DNA of 64,000 nt, taken from Pogona vitticeps (Eukaryota; Chordata; Lepidosauria; Squamata; Agamidae). Shown here one piece after another: positions 1 to 10,809 of this stretch. The position numbers and the translations under genes are program-made. The stretch is taken from contig NC_135786.1 in the NCBI RefSeq assembly GCF_051106095.1, positions 31,603,501-31,667,500 on the forward strand. The letters run 5' to 3'. Under the pieces are notes generated by a model that was not told the origin of the DNA, searched no databases, and saw only the letters and a program-made list of their open reading frames with translations. The first letter of the stretch is position 1. The number at the start of each line of letters is the position of its first letter.

Positions 1-34
1 TGTGCATTTCCTCTGATAGTGTACCTTATGTGGC

Positions 35-152
35 TCTCCTCTTCATCACAGCAATTCTGTAAGAAAGGTCAGTGAAGTTTCATGGTCAAATGAAGTTTTG
101 AACCCTCATCTCCAGAGCGCTAGTGCAACACTCTAAACACTACAAACCTATA
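35..152 (-). repeat. MIR-like tRNA-derived SINE remnant
   Basis: Read on the minus strand, the segment begins with a tRNA-like head. It has an A-box-like stretch (gtgtttagagtgttgcac) and a B-box-like ggttcaaaac about 35 bases further on. It then runs into a tail resembling the 'ctgtgaggtaggt' part of MIR/CORE SINEs. The copy is heavily diverged. It could also be another old tRNA-SINE family with the same layout. Confidence 0.45.
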
Positions 153-3100
153 TTTTAAAAACCATGGTTCTATATTCTGTTTGTATTCCTTTAGACTGTA
201 TATGTAATGACAGAGAAATTAAATCTTGTTACTAGATGCTGGATCCAGTTGTAGAATAAAGGGCAGGGGGTTATTTGGTTTTTCATGATCCCTCAATTCT
301 TGTTTAGGGCTCCTCTTGTCTTTCTGAAAAGCTTATCCATCAAATTGCAAGCCCTTTGCAGGAGATGTTCCCAAGAACATATGCTGGTTGGGTCAAACAA
401 TAGGTCCATCTGCTCAAGAATCCTGTTTTTTATAGTGGCCAGCCAGGGGATTTTGAGAACCTCACTCGGAAGGCATAATGTTAGTAGGTCTCCCCAGTGG
501 TTACTTTTCAATCATTGATATTCAGTGACAGAACCCGAAAATGGGACTTTTTTGGACTACCTTTCCTTGTATCCCTCAGGGTTCTGAGAGGTATTGTGCA
601 AAAAGTAATTTTTCCAAGGTCTGGAGTTCATTTAGCCATTATGACTAATAACAGCTGGTTGATTTTCCCCTCCATCAACCTGCCAAAACTCCTTTTGCTG
701 TTTGCTAGTTCCACTGATTCTTTTGTCATCCTGAGTTATGCTGTCTTGGGTTCCCCGCTTTCACTGCCTCTGTTTTTGGTCATGGCATTTTTAGAAGTTC
801 CCACTGGGCTGAGGTACTCAAATGCCATTAAAATTCAAGGGTAATCTGGAAAAGCTGATTCCACTGAGTGAGCTTGAAGGCCCGAGCCTTAATCTTGGGA
901 GGCAGGAGGGAGGGAAACTATTTAACTTCCTTGAAACATTTAACATGGGGGAAATAATCAAAGCCCCAGGTCTTCTGTGTTATATTTTACTCAAACCCTA
1001 ACAAATCAAGATGTCAAGAGCCTTTGTCAATGAATGGACTGTGAAGTGCTCTTCAAGTTCCATTTAAGATAAATTATGGCAGATTTGCAGAGCCACCGCT
1101 GGTTTCTGTGGCCATTTCCACTTAGAAAACATCTTGGATAAGCCTAGTGTGGTTATGTTATAAAGCTGTTTGTCATCTTGGGTATGTTTGTTCAAATCCT
1201 CCCCATGGACATTGCTCTAGAATTGTAATTTCTGGTACACCTGGCATCTCTCACATTGTTTTCCTACTGTTTATCTGCAAGGTAATTATGCAATTGTCTT
1301 CTCTCCAAGCAATTTGTGTGGCGGGGGGGGAGGTGTGTTAATTTGTTACAGCAAAACACAAAGTATTGTGTCTCCCAGGGACCAAGCATTATTTGGGGGA
1401 AGGGATAGTATAAACTAGAAACATAGTATCTCACATATACATCCTTAACCCACAATCCCATTATCCCATACACACAGTGTCAAGCATATCTGCACAACAA
1501 ATACAAGGACACAAGTTTCTATAAATAACCTAAGGCATGATCTTCACTTTCTCCTTGATTGTCTTCCTCATGGTGAAGGGGATTGTGACTGGGCCAGATC
1601 CTCTCTGGGCAATGGAGTCTAAGTAAATTATACCCTGTCCTCCCATGTTGGGGCCCATGAGGGACCTCAATGACTAAATAAATGTCAGGTCTGACATAGT
1701 TATTCTTTTCAGGTTTTTTTAAAGAAAGAGAGTACTGTACTCAAAAGTGGTTTACCATGCCCTTCTTCTGTGGGGTACCCTACGGCTTTGCCGCTTATCC
1801 AAGACCACACAGGTTGGCTCTTATCCCAGGGGGCACAGTGAGGAATCAAACTCTCAACCTCTGGCTCCATAGAATGGCGCTTGAATAGGCAGTAGGCACC
1901 ATTAGCTCTACAGAAGACCTGTTCCCCCATGATGAAAATTGTCAGAATAGATCAACATGGATGTCTGGCACTTTTGGATTCTCTTCAAGTATGCTCATGA
2001 GGACCGTCATAGTGAGTACACATATCTCAGAAGAGTCGCAAAAGCGAGTTATTTATTTAATTTATCTCAAACATTTGTGTCTTGCCATTCTGACTGACTG
2101 TATGCCTTTAGGGCCAATGACAATCGAAAGCAATAAAATAAATGAGAAATGATTTTAAAGGGTAGAGATGGGGTGCCAGATGAAAAACCCCATGGGATGC
2201 AACCATCTAAATTAGAATCAGCAGTCACCTTAGATGTTGTTCCCAACATTCCCACTGCTCTTGTTTTAGATATGAAGTTGGATTTCCTTTTTGGGCTACA
2301 AATCCCGGAATCTCCCATCTGGCATCGCCAGTTTATGATTAGACTGGCTGAATAATTCTGGGACTCGGAGTTTAAAAAAAAAAACCTCTCACATCCCAGC
2401 CAGTGATTACTGGCTGTTCTGCAAGATATAAACTAGGGATCCTGGGTTTTGCCTTTTGCCTTGTCTGATCTATGCCAATTATATTTGCATTCACAAGCAC
2501 CTAATAATCCTTTTTGCAACTCTTACTAGGATCTCAGTCTCATCCCATTACTGTGTCTCTTCCTACTGCTCCATAGCCTTCTGAAATAGCTGTACAGCAC
2601 TGCAGTGACCCCACCTTATCTCGTTTTGTCAGTAGTTGAGGTGTCTCAGTATTAGGCAAACTGCAGACTTGTTGTGCTGCTCAAGTTGTTTATTCCCATC
2701 ACTTATTTTATCCAATTCCTTTAATCACCACTGTTTTTCACTTGGATCCCCTCCAGAGCCTGATGACTTTGTTGAAAGAAGAGCATCCAAGAAAAATTAA
2801 AATTAATCTCTGTGTGTGCCATTTTGTTCCTTCTGTAGTTGGCACATATGTTGCCCCCAGGCTCTGTGTTGAGCCTTTGGGTGCCTGCTTGCATGTATAT
2901 CAGCAGAAAATAGGATTTCCCTATCCTGGGTCCCCAAATCCAGGCAGCCTTATTTGCATTTATGCAAATTGAGCACATTCAGCATGTGCATTTTCTGCCA
3001 TTGTTTGTCTGCTCCTATAAAGTATGGGGGGGATGGAGAAGGAAGAAGCAGCCATGCTGTCTTTTCTTTTTCAAGGCTATGTTTTTGTGTCAAGAAAGAA

Positions 3101-3315
3101 TAGCCTTGCTCATCTTTTCTGCTTCCCCTTCTTCTCAGAGCTCACAACACAACAAAGCTGCAGCTCAATGGCAGAGCACACAATTTCCATGCAGAAGATC
3201 CTAGGTTTTACAGCTAATGTTTCTGCTACAGCTGCAATAAGACTCCCACCTGAAATCTTGGGGAACGACTCCATCGGTGTAGATAATTCTGAGGACCACT
3301 GGTCTGACTGAATAG
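153..3315. other. No gene seen; diverged intergenic DNA
   Basis: AT-rich sequence with no supported gene. The open frames at 293-511 (minus) and 497-844 (plus) match nothing I recognise and lack a promoter or splice context; they may be remnants of a very old repeat. A short stretch at 1805-1870 resembles the tRNA head of a minus-strand SINE ('aactctcaacctctggctcc'). There is a run of nine Gs at 1323-1331. Confidence 0.5.
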
Positions 3316-3319
3316 TAAT

Positions 3320-3450
3320 CTTAGAACTGCAAAGCTGGAAGGGACCCTATGGATCACTGAGTCCAGCTCCTGTCTAAGAGGCACATTGGGGAATCCAACT
3401 CTCAACCTCTGGTTCCACGGCTAGATACCTAAACTAGATACCTAGAAGCC
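3320..3450 (-). repeat. tRNA-headed SINE with CR1-like tail
   Basis: On the minus strand a tRNA-like head (B-box region 'gagttggattcc', near 3390) leads to a tail read on the plus strand as 'agaactgcaaagctggaagg'. That tail resembles CR1 LINE 3' ends, such as the one at 33541. The same arrangement recurs at 60518-60612. Sharing a CR1-like 3' end suggests mobilisation by CR1 reverse transcriptase, which is inference from how LINE/SINE pairs are known to work. Confidence 0.55.
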
Positions 3451-3534
3451 CTATGCATGTGTTGGATGGGGCATCCTGTGAGCTGCAGTCCAAAAATGTC
3501 ACTTTCCCAGTCTCTTTGTCTTGTATAAGGAAGG

Positions 3535-3665
3535 GTTTCTCCACCATTGCTCCTCCAAGATGATATGAACCTCATCTCCCAGAATCCCTAACCTTTGGCT
3601 ATGTGTCCTACCTGGTGATTCTGAGCATTCAGGCCCTAGACTTCTGGAGAACCATTGGTTGATAA
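3535..3665. mobile_element. Degenerate hAT-type MITE (old copy)
   Basis: The ends read 'ttctccaccattgctcctcc' and 'ctggagaaccattgg', roughly inverted. The interior has the 'ctcatctcccagaatcc' and 'tttggctatg' motifs seen in small foldback hAT-like elements of this window (compare 21427 and 42156). Divergence is high and no target duplication can be recognised. Confidence 0.35.
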
Positions 3666-3785
3666 CCAGAGATGTAAGGCAGCTTCTTGTGTCCCATGTT
3701 GAGAAGAGACAAGCAGGCGGCTATATGTTTCCTTTTTTTTTTTTTTTGTTCTGTTTTGGGTTTTTCCTGTTTCAGTGGTACAGTC

Positions 3786-5045
3786 TGCTTCTCAGTTTAT
3801 TTATTTATTTATGTTATTCTATTTATACCCCACGGATTACAACATAAAAAACATAACAAATACAGTGGTGCCTTGCACAACGGGCGCCTCGCAGAGCGAT
3901 GAATTCGCTGTACGAGGCCGTTTTTGCGATCGCAAATGCAATCGCAAAACGGTGCCCGTATAGGCGGGAAATCGCAGAACGAAGGTCGGTAAGCTGCTCG
4001 CTTACCGACCTTCGCTTTGCGACCCGCCGATCAGCTGTTCCGTGGCTTCAAAATGGCGGCCGGAACAGCTGAAAGGGGCCGGGGCACAGCGTTTTCGTGC
4101 CCTTGGTAAGCAAGGGGAGCATGCGAAAACACTGCGGAAGCCCCGAAATGGCTGCGCGCAACCATTTCAGGGCTTCCGGCAGCGTTTTCGCGTGCTCCCC
4201 TTGCTTACCAAGGGCGCGAAAATGCTGCGCCCCGGCCCCTTTCGGCTGTTCCGGTGGCCATTTTGAAGCCGCGGAACAGCTGATGGCAGCCATTTGGACG
4301 CCCTCGTTGTGCGAGGGGAGGGCGCGAAAATGGCTGCCGGCCCCTGGGAAACATCGCACAACGGTGAGTATTCTATGGCATTGGAATGCATTAAACGCTG
4401 TTTAATGCATTCCAGTGCCTTTTTGTGTTCCGTAGTGCGATGTTTCCCACAGCGAAGGTTAATCCGGAACGGATTAACCTCGCTGTGCGGGGCACCACTG
4501 TATAAGAAAAAAAATTAGTACACGATTAAATAATTCTGCAAGATGGTAAGCGTACAAAATAAATCAAATAGTGAGAGGAGGGGAGAGTGTCAGGAATTAA
4601 CTGGGGAGAAGGCCTGCCTAAACATCCACGTTTTTAATTGATTTTTAAAAATACTCAGTGAGGGAGCCACGTGAATCTCCGGAGTCAGATTGTTCCAGAG
4701 GCGAGGAGCCACTGCTGAGAAGGCCTGGTTTCTTGTTTTCTCTTTCCAGGCCTCCCTCAGCGTTAGGCTCCTCAGCCTCACCTCCTGACTTGCACGAGTG
4801 ACACGGGTAGAACTAGGCGGGAGTAAGCGTTCCACCAAGTATCGAGGCCCTAAACCATTTAGGGCTTTATACGTAAGCATCAAGACTTTAAAGTCGATGC
4901 GGAACTGAATGGCCAGCCAATGCAGCGTGACCAAAATAGGAGAAATATGGTGGCATTTTCTCGCTCCGCTAAGGAGTCTGGCCGCCACATTCTGCACCAC
5001 TTGGAGTTTCTGCGTCAACTTCAAAGGTAGTCCCAGTTTATGTGG
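3786..5045 (-). mobile_element. L2-like LINE 3' end, split by a Tigger-like insertion
   Basis: Minus-strand codons from 5024 to 4590 read continuously for 144 residues. They carry the post-RT region typical of L2-clade LINEs: 'KLQVVQNVAARLLSGARK', 'LHWLAIQFRIDFKVL', 'YKALNGLGPRYL' and 'APRLWNNLTPEI'. The 3' UTR follows, and the element ends in an ATAA-type repeat tail at 3786-3815, as L2 elements do. The Tigger-like element at 3863-4500 sits inside the 3' UTR between TA dinucleotides, so L2 arrived first. The copy is 5'-truncated near 5045 and has no RT core, so it is dead. L2 rather than another CR1-group clade is a judgement from motif memory. Confidence 0.8.
3863..4500. mobile_element. Non-autonomous Tigger/pogo-like transposon, GC-rich foldback
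   Basis: The element is bounded by TA target sites at 3861-3862 and 4501-4502. Its terminal inverted repeats are cagtggtgcc and ggcaccactg. TA duplication plus a CAGTGGTRCC-type terminus is characteristic of Tigger/pogo elements in the Tc1/mariner superfamily. The centre (about 4028-4285) is an imperfect palindrome around 4152, with arms sharing 'cagctgttccg', 'aagcaaggggagc' and 'gaaatgg'. It is far richer in G+C and CpG than its surroundings. The overlapping open frames on both strands are products of this palindrome; no transposase is visible. Confidence 0.8.
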
Positions 5046-5046
5046 A

Positions 5047-5490
5047 AGCAGAGGTTCCGTTGGGTAGTGGTGGTGGAGGAGTCCTTCTTCCTTGCAGGAT
5101 ATTCATTTACACACCCATCCCCATACTGCTGTCTCCTAGAGATGTTGCACTACAACTCCTTTCATTCTCTAGCCACCTTGGTTCTACCCTAAAAATAAAG
5201 CAATCCGGAACAGTTTGATGACTTTGCCTTAATTAGAAGGGAAATAGCGTGTCCTCATAGGCTGGAGAAGTAAGATTTAGCTGTTGTCATAAGAGCACCT
5301 ACTTGGGCATGTGTGTCAGAGCATGGCCCAAACTAAGTATATCTCTTACAGTACAATTCTATCTAGTTTACCAGTGTCAGATTCCTAGGAGGGGGTGAGG
5401 GGAGGGTTTAGATGACCAGGGCTGTTGCAAAACATTTTTTTTGTCCAAAGTAAAAGGCTAAAATTTCCCACCTGCCATATGCAGAAACCA
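5047..5490. other. No gene seen
   Basis: Unassigned AT-rich sequence between the L2-like LINE and the mariner-like MITE. No repeat or exon is recognisable. Confidence 0.5.
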
Positions 5491-5494
5491 GATA

Positions 5495-5777
5495 CCGTGT
5501 TTCCCTGAAAATAAGACAGGGTCTTATATTAATTTTTGCTCCAAAATGCATTAGGTCTTATTTTCAGGGGATGTTTTATTTTTTTTCATGTACAACAATC
5601 TATATTTATTCAAATACAGTCATGTCATTTTCTTCTAGTTGCTGCACAATGATGGAGGGTGGGGTTTCACTTAACTGGGGCTTATTTGGGGGGGGGGTAG
5701 GACTTATATTACGAACATCCTGAAAAACCATACTAGGGCTTATTTTCAGGTTAGGTCTTATTTTCAGGGAAACAGGG
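5495..5777. mobile_element. Mariner-like MITE with TA target duplication
   Basis: Flanked by TA at 5493-5494 and 5778-5779. The left end ccgtgtttccctgaaaataag and the right end ttattttcagggaaacagg are inverted repeats with one or two differences. The motif 'aggtcttattttcagg' recurs internally near each end. It is 283 bp and non-coding. TA target site and length fit a Tc1/mariner-derived MITE; the exact family is not assigned. Confidence 0.75.
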
Positions 5778-5779
5778 TA

Positions 5780-6440
5780 GCAGTTGAAACATATTTTCAG
5801 ACTTTTTATAGTGTCTACTAGTGCAGTACTATGCTTGATGAAGCAGATTAGTGTAGGGTGTGTAAAACAGAATATGTGGCATTATATGTACCTGTGTCTT
5901 TCAACAGCGAGAGCTAGCCAGAATGCTATCTTTCAGCATTTGATATCTGATACAGTTGCCTCATTCTGCTCAACAGTAGGGCTGGCCTGGAAGTTTACTT
6001 CCAAAAACTGTGGTTAGCATTTCAGCCACAACCTAGCTCTGAATACTGATGCTATGTTTTCTCCATAGAAGTGGGTATGACCGAGTTGTTGCAGCTGGAG
6101 GAAGAGAAGATCTAATCCATCTGAGCAGCTATTTAAAGCTATGCACATGTTCACTATAGCCTTTGCAGTGGATTATAACCTCTTTTATTTGCTTTTAGTG
6201 AGTCTTCTAATTAGTGCTAAAATGCATTAGCAGTATTATTTTTAAATACAAAGATACTAGGGAAATACCATTTAAATGAGTGATGTTGTAGCACTGTGGT
6301 AATAAAATGCTCATTTTCAAAGACTGATGCAGCAGCTGAGGAGGGGAGCTTTCCGGTCACTGCCATTCTAGCAAGATCATTGCATCATTGCAGAAACAAG
6401 AAAGGTGGTCTCCCAGGGCTGGATTGCTGAAAAAGCTCAT
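5780..6440. other. No gene seen
   Basis: Unassigned sequence. The 77-codon open frame at 5784-6017 has no recognisable product. Confidence 0.45.
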
Positions 6441-6445
6441 TGCAA

Positions 6446-7225
6446 CAGTCATGGGGTCGTAGAGTCATCGAGTTGGAAGAGACCACTGAGGCCATCCAGT
6501 CCAACACCCTGCCATGTGGGAACATCCATCAAAGTACTCCCAACAGATGGCCATCCAGCCTTTGCTTAAAAACCTCCAAAGAAGGAGACTCCACCACCCT
6601 TCTAGGCAGCCTATTCCACTGCCGGACAGCTCTGACTGTCAGGAAGTTCTTCGTAACGTTCAGATGCAATCTCTTTTCCTGTAGTTTGAAACCACCACTC
6701 CATGTCCTAGTCTCTGGAGCCCTAGAAAACAAACCTATACTCTCTTCAAGATTACATCCTTACAAATATTTAAACATGGCTATCATGTCCCCTCTCAACC
6801 TTCTTTATGTAAGGCTAAACATTCCCAGCTCCTTAAGCCGCTTCTTGTATGACATGGCTTCCAGACCTTTACCCATTTAATCGTCCTCCTCTGGACACGT
6901 TCCAGATTGTCAACATCTTTTTTGAATTGAGGTGCCCAGAACTGGACACAATACTCCAGGTGAGGTCTGAACAAAAGCAGAATAGAGTGGTACTATCACT
7001 TCCCTTGATATAGACACTATACTCCTATTGGTACAACCAAGAATTGCATTAGCTTCTTTGGCAGCCGCATCACATTGCTGACTCATGTTCAGCTTGTGGT
7101 CTACCAAGACTCCTAGATCCCTTTCACAGGTACTGTCATTTAGCCAGCTGTCTTCTATGCTATATCTGTGCAGTTCATTTTTTCTGCCTAGCTGTAGGAC
7201 CTTACATTTCTCCTTGTTGAAATTC
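6446..7225 (-). mobile_element. CR1 LINE 3' portion (end of ORF2 and 3' UTR)
   Basis: On the minus strand the 5' part reads 'KEKCKVLQLGRKNELHRYS', 'ERDLGVLVDHKLNMSQQCD', 'AAAKEANAILGC' and '[12 protein letters not shown]', the post-RT region of CR1 ORF2. Downstream, in another frame, comes 'LQEKRLHLNVTKNFLTVRAV' with 'RQWNRLPRRVVESPSLEVFK', the usual ORF2 end. The 3' terminus near 6446 has the familiar 'gagttggaagagacc' CR1 signature. The copy has frame breaks and is 5'-truncated at about 7225, so it is inactive. Confidence 0.9.
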
Positions 7226-7234
7226 TTTTTTTTT

Positions 7235-9055
7235 TTTTGGCCCACCTGCCCATCCGTCTGTCTGTCCAGCCATGTACCCACTCACACAGCATGGGAAATG
7301 CAGCTCTTTGTGACTAAAAGCCCCTGAATCACATGGCTATCATAGCTGTAGAATTCTGGGATTCATAGTAAAAAAAAAAAAACAATGTGTCCTCTCTCTG
7401 CCCTTCTATGCACCCACACACACAAAGCACATCACCCAAACTGTGTTTCTCACTCCAAAATGGCATACCTTTTCTTTGCACAAACCACAGGTCTTTGAGG
7501 GGTAGAGGAGCATACTGAAGAACGGAAATGCCTTGAAAAGACACCGCCACAAGCTGTCCTATTGCAACATAACTCATGTAAAGGAGATAAGAGAGTCATG
7601 ATTTTCTTGAGCACCACACTTGTGTTGCTTTCCAAGGCCTTGAAATTGCAGCTGGACCGGAATTTTGTTGAGAAACAAAACCTTAGTGAGCAAGATTGCT
7701 TTTGAAGAAACTCAGAATTGCCAACGAGAGAAAATAATATAGAAAGAGCCATAGCAGCTGTGTTCAGCTCTTGAAGTTTTCATCCGGCAGTTGCCGACCA
7801 AGAGGTTAGAGTTACACAGCCAGCTGGAAAACTGGAGTTGAGAACTGTACTATTTTACAAGGGAATTAATGGATTGATCCTTACTGAATGCAGGAGTGGG
7901 TGTTTTGCTCAGTGGGTCACCTCCCTGTTCTTGTCCAAGAAGCATGTTGGGTGAATACTCTGTCTAGGACAGTGGCTTTTCCTTTTTGTTTATTTGTTTG
8001 ATTTCGTTTGGTTTTTTTCTTCCCTAGTCTCTTATTCATTATTTACATTTTTTTTCTACTGTTCACCATGGAAGATAAAATCCAACTGGTTGACTGATTT
8101 AAATGAAATAATGCAGATCATTCTAGCCAAGCCAATAACAAAACCCTAGCATATAAGATACCTGTTCCCAGAATTCCCCAGTCAATATGATAAGCAGCCA
8201 TGCACGCAGCGGTGGTGAGTCTAGGAGTTGTGGTCTGAAAGGGGGGATGCTCAAAGCTCTGCCAAGAACTCCAGGCCATCTGTATCTCTGAGACATCCAT
8301 TTGGCCCACCACCCACCTCTTCTAAAACTTTCATATAGAGATCTCAGCGACTCTGACCTAGCTTCAGTGGCTAGTCCCAGATGGAAGAGAACCTCTTAAT
8401 GAACAGCAGAAAGGAGAGTCATCATGTAAACCAATCCTATTACCTCAGCTAGTCTACTCTAATGGAATCTAACAATGTATGACCCCAGATTGTATTCTGC
8501 ACAATTATTGAAGTGATCTTCAGTTCACAAAAGTGTTTGCTATAATAAAGTTGTTCATCGCTTAGGTGCCTCACGCCTCTGTAGCAGACATCTTTTGGAT
8601 CATACACCCATAGAAAAGGCAGACAAAATTACAGGATATTTAACATAGAGTAAATGGTATCATAAAATCAGAAAGAATAAATCCAGTAATCTTCCTGATG
8701 AAAAAACAAATTCATCCTGTAGAAAGACAATGTTTTCCTTTAGCATATATATCCTGGGGGAAAAGACTGTCAAAGAAATACCAATTTAAATTATTCATTT
8801 ATAGCTTTTTGTGTGTTTTCCTATATAAGCTATGTGTACATCTTTAGTTTTTGGATTCTCATTACATGCACTGTTGTGTATGTACATATTGATCATCTCT
8901 GGTAGCCAGTTGTATACCTCATAAGCTACAGGAAATAATTTGTTTCCTGCTTTGCACCACCAGTTTGCATTGGGCTCTGGCTGGTGTATCTCAGGTCTCT
9001 AACCAAAAGCTCAAAGTGGATCCCTAAAATCAGACATCTCCTTATCTTTGCTCTA
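7235..9055. other. No gene seen
   Basis: Unassigned sequence with a short poly-A at 7370-7382 and T-rich stretches. A fragment at 8215-8260 ('ctaggagttgtggtctgaaa') looks like part of a hAT-type MITE. The open frames at 7329-7577 and 7450-7752 (minus) are unrecognised. Confidence 0.45.
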
Positions 9056-9058
9056 TTC

Positions 9059-9192
9059 CAGTAATTCACAACCTTGGGCAACCCAGGTGTTCTTGGATTG
9101 CAACTCCAAGAAACCCCCACCAGCACTCCCAGAAATGAAGGCTTCTGGGAGTTACAGTCCAAGCACACCTGGGTTCAAGATTGGGAACCACT
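9059..9192. mobile_element. Diverged copy of the 136-bp hAT-type MITE
   Basis: The 5' end 'cagtaattcacaaccttggg' and the 3' end 'gattgggaaccactt' are inverted. The interior holds 'ttggattgcaactcc' and 'ggcttctgggagttacagtcc', the same plan as the copies at 42156, 45477 and 59104. More substitutions and no clear 8-bp duplication make it older than those. Confidence 0.65.
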
Positions 9193-9834
9193 TCTCCAGT
9201 CTACTAATGTCACCTGCAAAGATGGAACAGAGATGAGGAGTCACCACCAAACTCCAAATTTTTTTTTCAAAACATTTGCATGATGGATTCAGCTCAGCTT
9301 GGATGTATTCTGCATAGTATTGTTTTGGCTTCCTCCTGGATTGGCCACATTTAGTGTTCCTGCAAATTCTAGAACAGCTGGCTATCATTTTTCATCCCCT
9401 TTGTTGCTCACTTACACTTCTCACTCTTAAACCATAACACAGCAAGTTGCAGTGGAACTTTGTGGTATCTCCATGCCGGGCTAGCAGCTTTACAGCTTTG
9501 GAGTGAGAGTCGTCATAACCAACACCATTAGATGCATCTTGCTTTGGCAGATCTCCCAGTCAATATCTAGGCCATTAAAATCTCCTCGTGATTAAAAATT
9601 CAGTCAGATTTCTAATCTGTGCTATATAAATGCCCCGCAAGTATGTAATACTAGGCAAGAGACACCTGGGTCCCTGAATTGTCCTTATCTGCACTTTCAA
9701 GCGGAATTTCTGAATTTGCTTATTGTTCTCAGCTGTTGTATGAGTGTACACATTTTTTTATTTTGTATTTTTTTGCTGATTATGTGCTTGTATAGGACTG
9801 CCTAAGTTAAAGACTTACATAAATGGACTTGCAT
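9193..9834. other. No gene seen
   Basis: Unassigned AT-rich sequence; nothing recognisable. Confidence 0.45.
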
Positions 9835-9835
9835 C

Positions 9836-10030
9836 TTTGTTAGTTAGGCATCTGGCTATAAAGCCAGAGGCTGGGAATCTGTTTCCCCAGTGTGTATCCC
9901 AGGGAAAGAGCCAACCTATGTCACCTTGGGTAAGCTACACAGTCCCACAGGACCCCCAGAACAAGGGAATGGTACATCACTTCTAAGTACTCTATACTTA
10001 AAAAACCCTGATAAGGGTCACCATTAGTTT
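9836..10030 (+). repeat. tRNA-derived SINE (same family as 23540 and 47224)
   Basis: Contains 'ggcatctggctataaagccagaggctggga', then 'agagccaacctatgtcaccttgggtaagctacacag', then a tail with 'accctgataagggtcaccat'. The same order of blocks occurs at 23540-23767 and 47224-47455. The tRNA-like head is weakened. A poly-purine GATGATGGTGG stretch follows at about 10040. Confidence 0.6.
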
Positions 10031-10204
10031 GGATCAACATGATGATGATGGTGGTGGTGATGATGTTTCAAAAATACTAGGCACAGTCTATCAAAATCAT
10101 AAAATAATTGACTAGTATTATATAACACATACAACCTTTAACCATAACCCTAAGTATCTGTTAAATATCAATGTAGTGTATATGCTGTTCTTAATACTGC
10201 CATT

Positions 10205-10800
10205 TTTCGTAGCTCTGATTACATTATTTTTGAAATCTGCAACTGCTTATAGTACTGTGCGAAATTTCTTGATATAGTTCCCAAAGCCCCGATGATGATG
10301 GGGATGACTGAGATATGTTTCATCCACAAGCAAGATATTTCAGTTGTCAAGCCTTTGCATTTTGTTAGTTTTTCAAATTTTTTATCTTCAACTTTGGCAT
10401 CTCCTGGAATCGCTATGTCAATAATCGAGACATTTCTTTGTTCTATTACTACAATGTCTGGTGCAGTATGTTCAAGATGTCTATCAGTTTGGATCCAGAA
10501 ATCCCATAAGATCTTGATGTCATCATTTTCTGACACCTTCTCTACCTGCTATTCCCATGGGTTTTTAGAGACTGAGAAGTTATATATATATATATATATT
10601 TGCATAATAACCACTACACTAATTTTGCCACTCTATGAGGTCTAATTTTGTAATCTGTGCAATCTTTGGAGAGTCACAGATGAGGTGTGACGATGTTTCA
10701 CCTTTTTTTCCTGGCAGAGTTGACATTTGCTGTTAGCACTAATTCCTTGAATCTTAGCTTTCATGACATTAGTTTGGAATTATTGTTCTTGTTGTCCTTA
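10205..10800 (-). mobile_element. R4/Dong-like LINE 3' fragment (zinc knuckle and restriction-like endonuclease)
   Basis: The minus-strand frame 10536-10219 reads 'TAPDIVVIEQRNVSIIDIAI', 'PGDAKVEDKKFEKLTKCKGL' and then 'VIPIIIGALGTISRNF'. The PD followed about a dozen residues later by an acidic residue, and then K..K-type residues, matches the C-terminal restriction-like endonuclease of R2/R4-group LINEs. Upstream on the same strand (about 10730-10640) there is a CQLC-type pair of cysteines and then a later H and C, in keeping with the zinc knuckle that precedes this domain. R4 elements are known from anole lizards. The RT is absent and a TA repeat has expanded within the copy. Confidence 0.65.
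10580..10599. repeat. (TA)n microsatellite
   Basis: About ten uninterrupted TA units inside the R4-like LINE fragment. Confidence 0.9.
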
Positions 10801-10809
10801 ATAGGATAC

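Noticed and set aside
497-844. 115-codon plus frame as a possible membrane protein
   Set aside because: Hydrophobic by composition only; overlaps an equally open minus frame, with no splice sites, promoter or recognisable domain.
4042-4405. Overlapping open frames of 74-103 codons on both strands
   Set aside because: They are translations of the GC-rich palindrome inside the Tigger-like element; the two strands give nearly the same peptide because the DNA is an inverted repeat.
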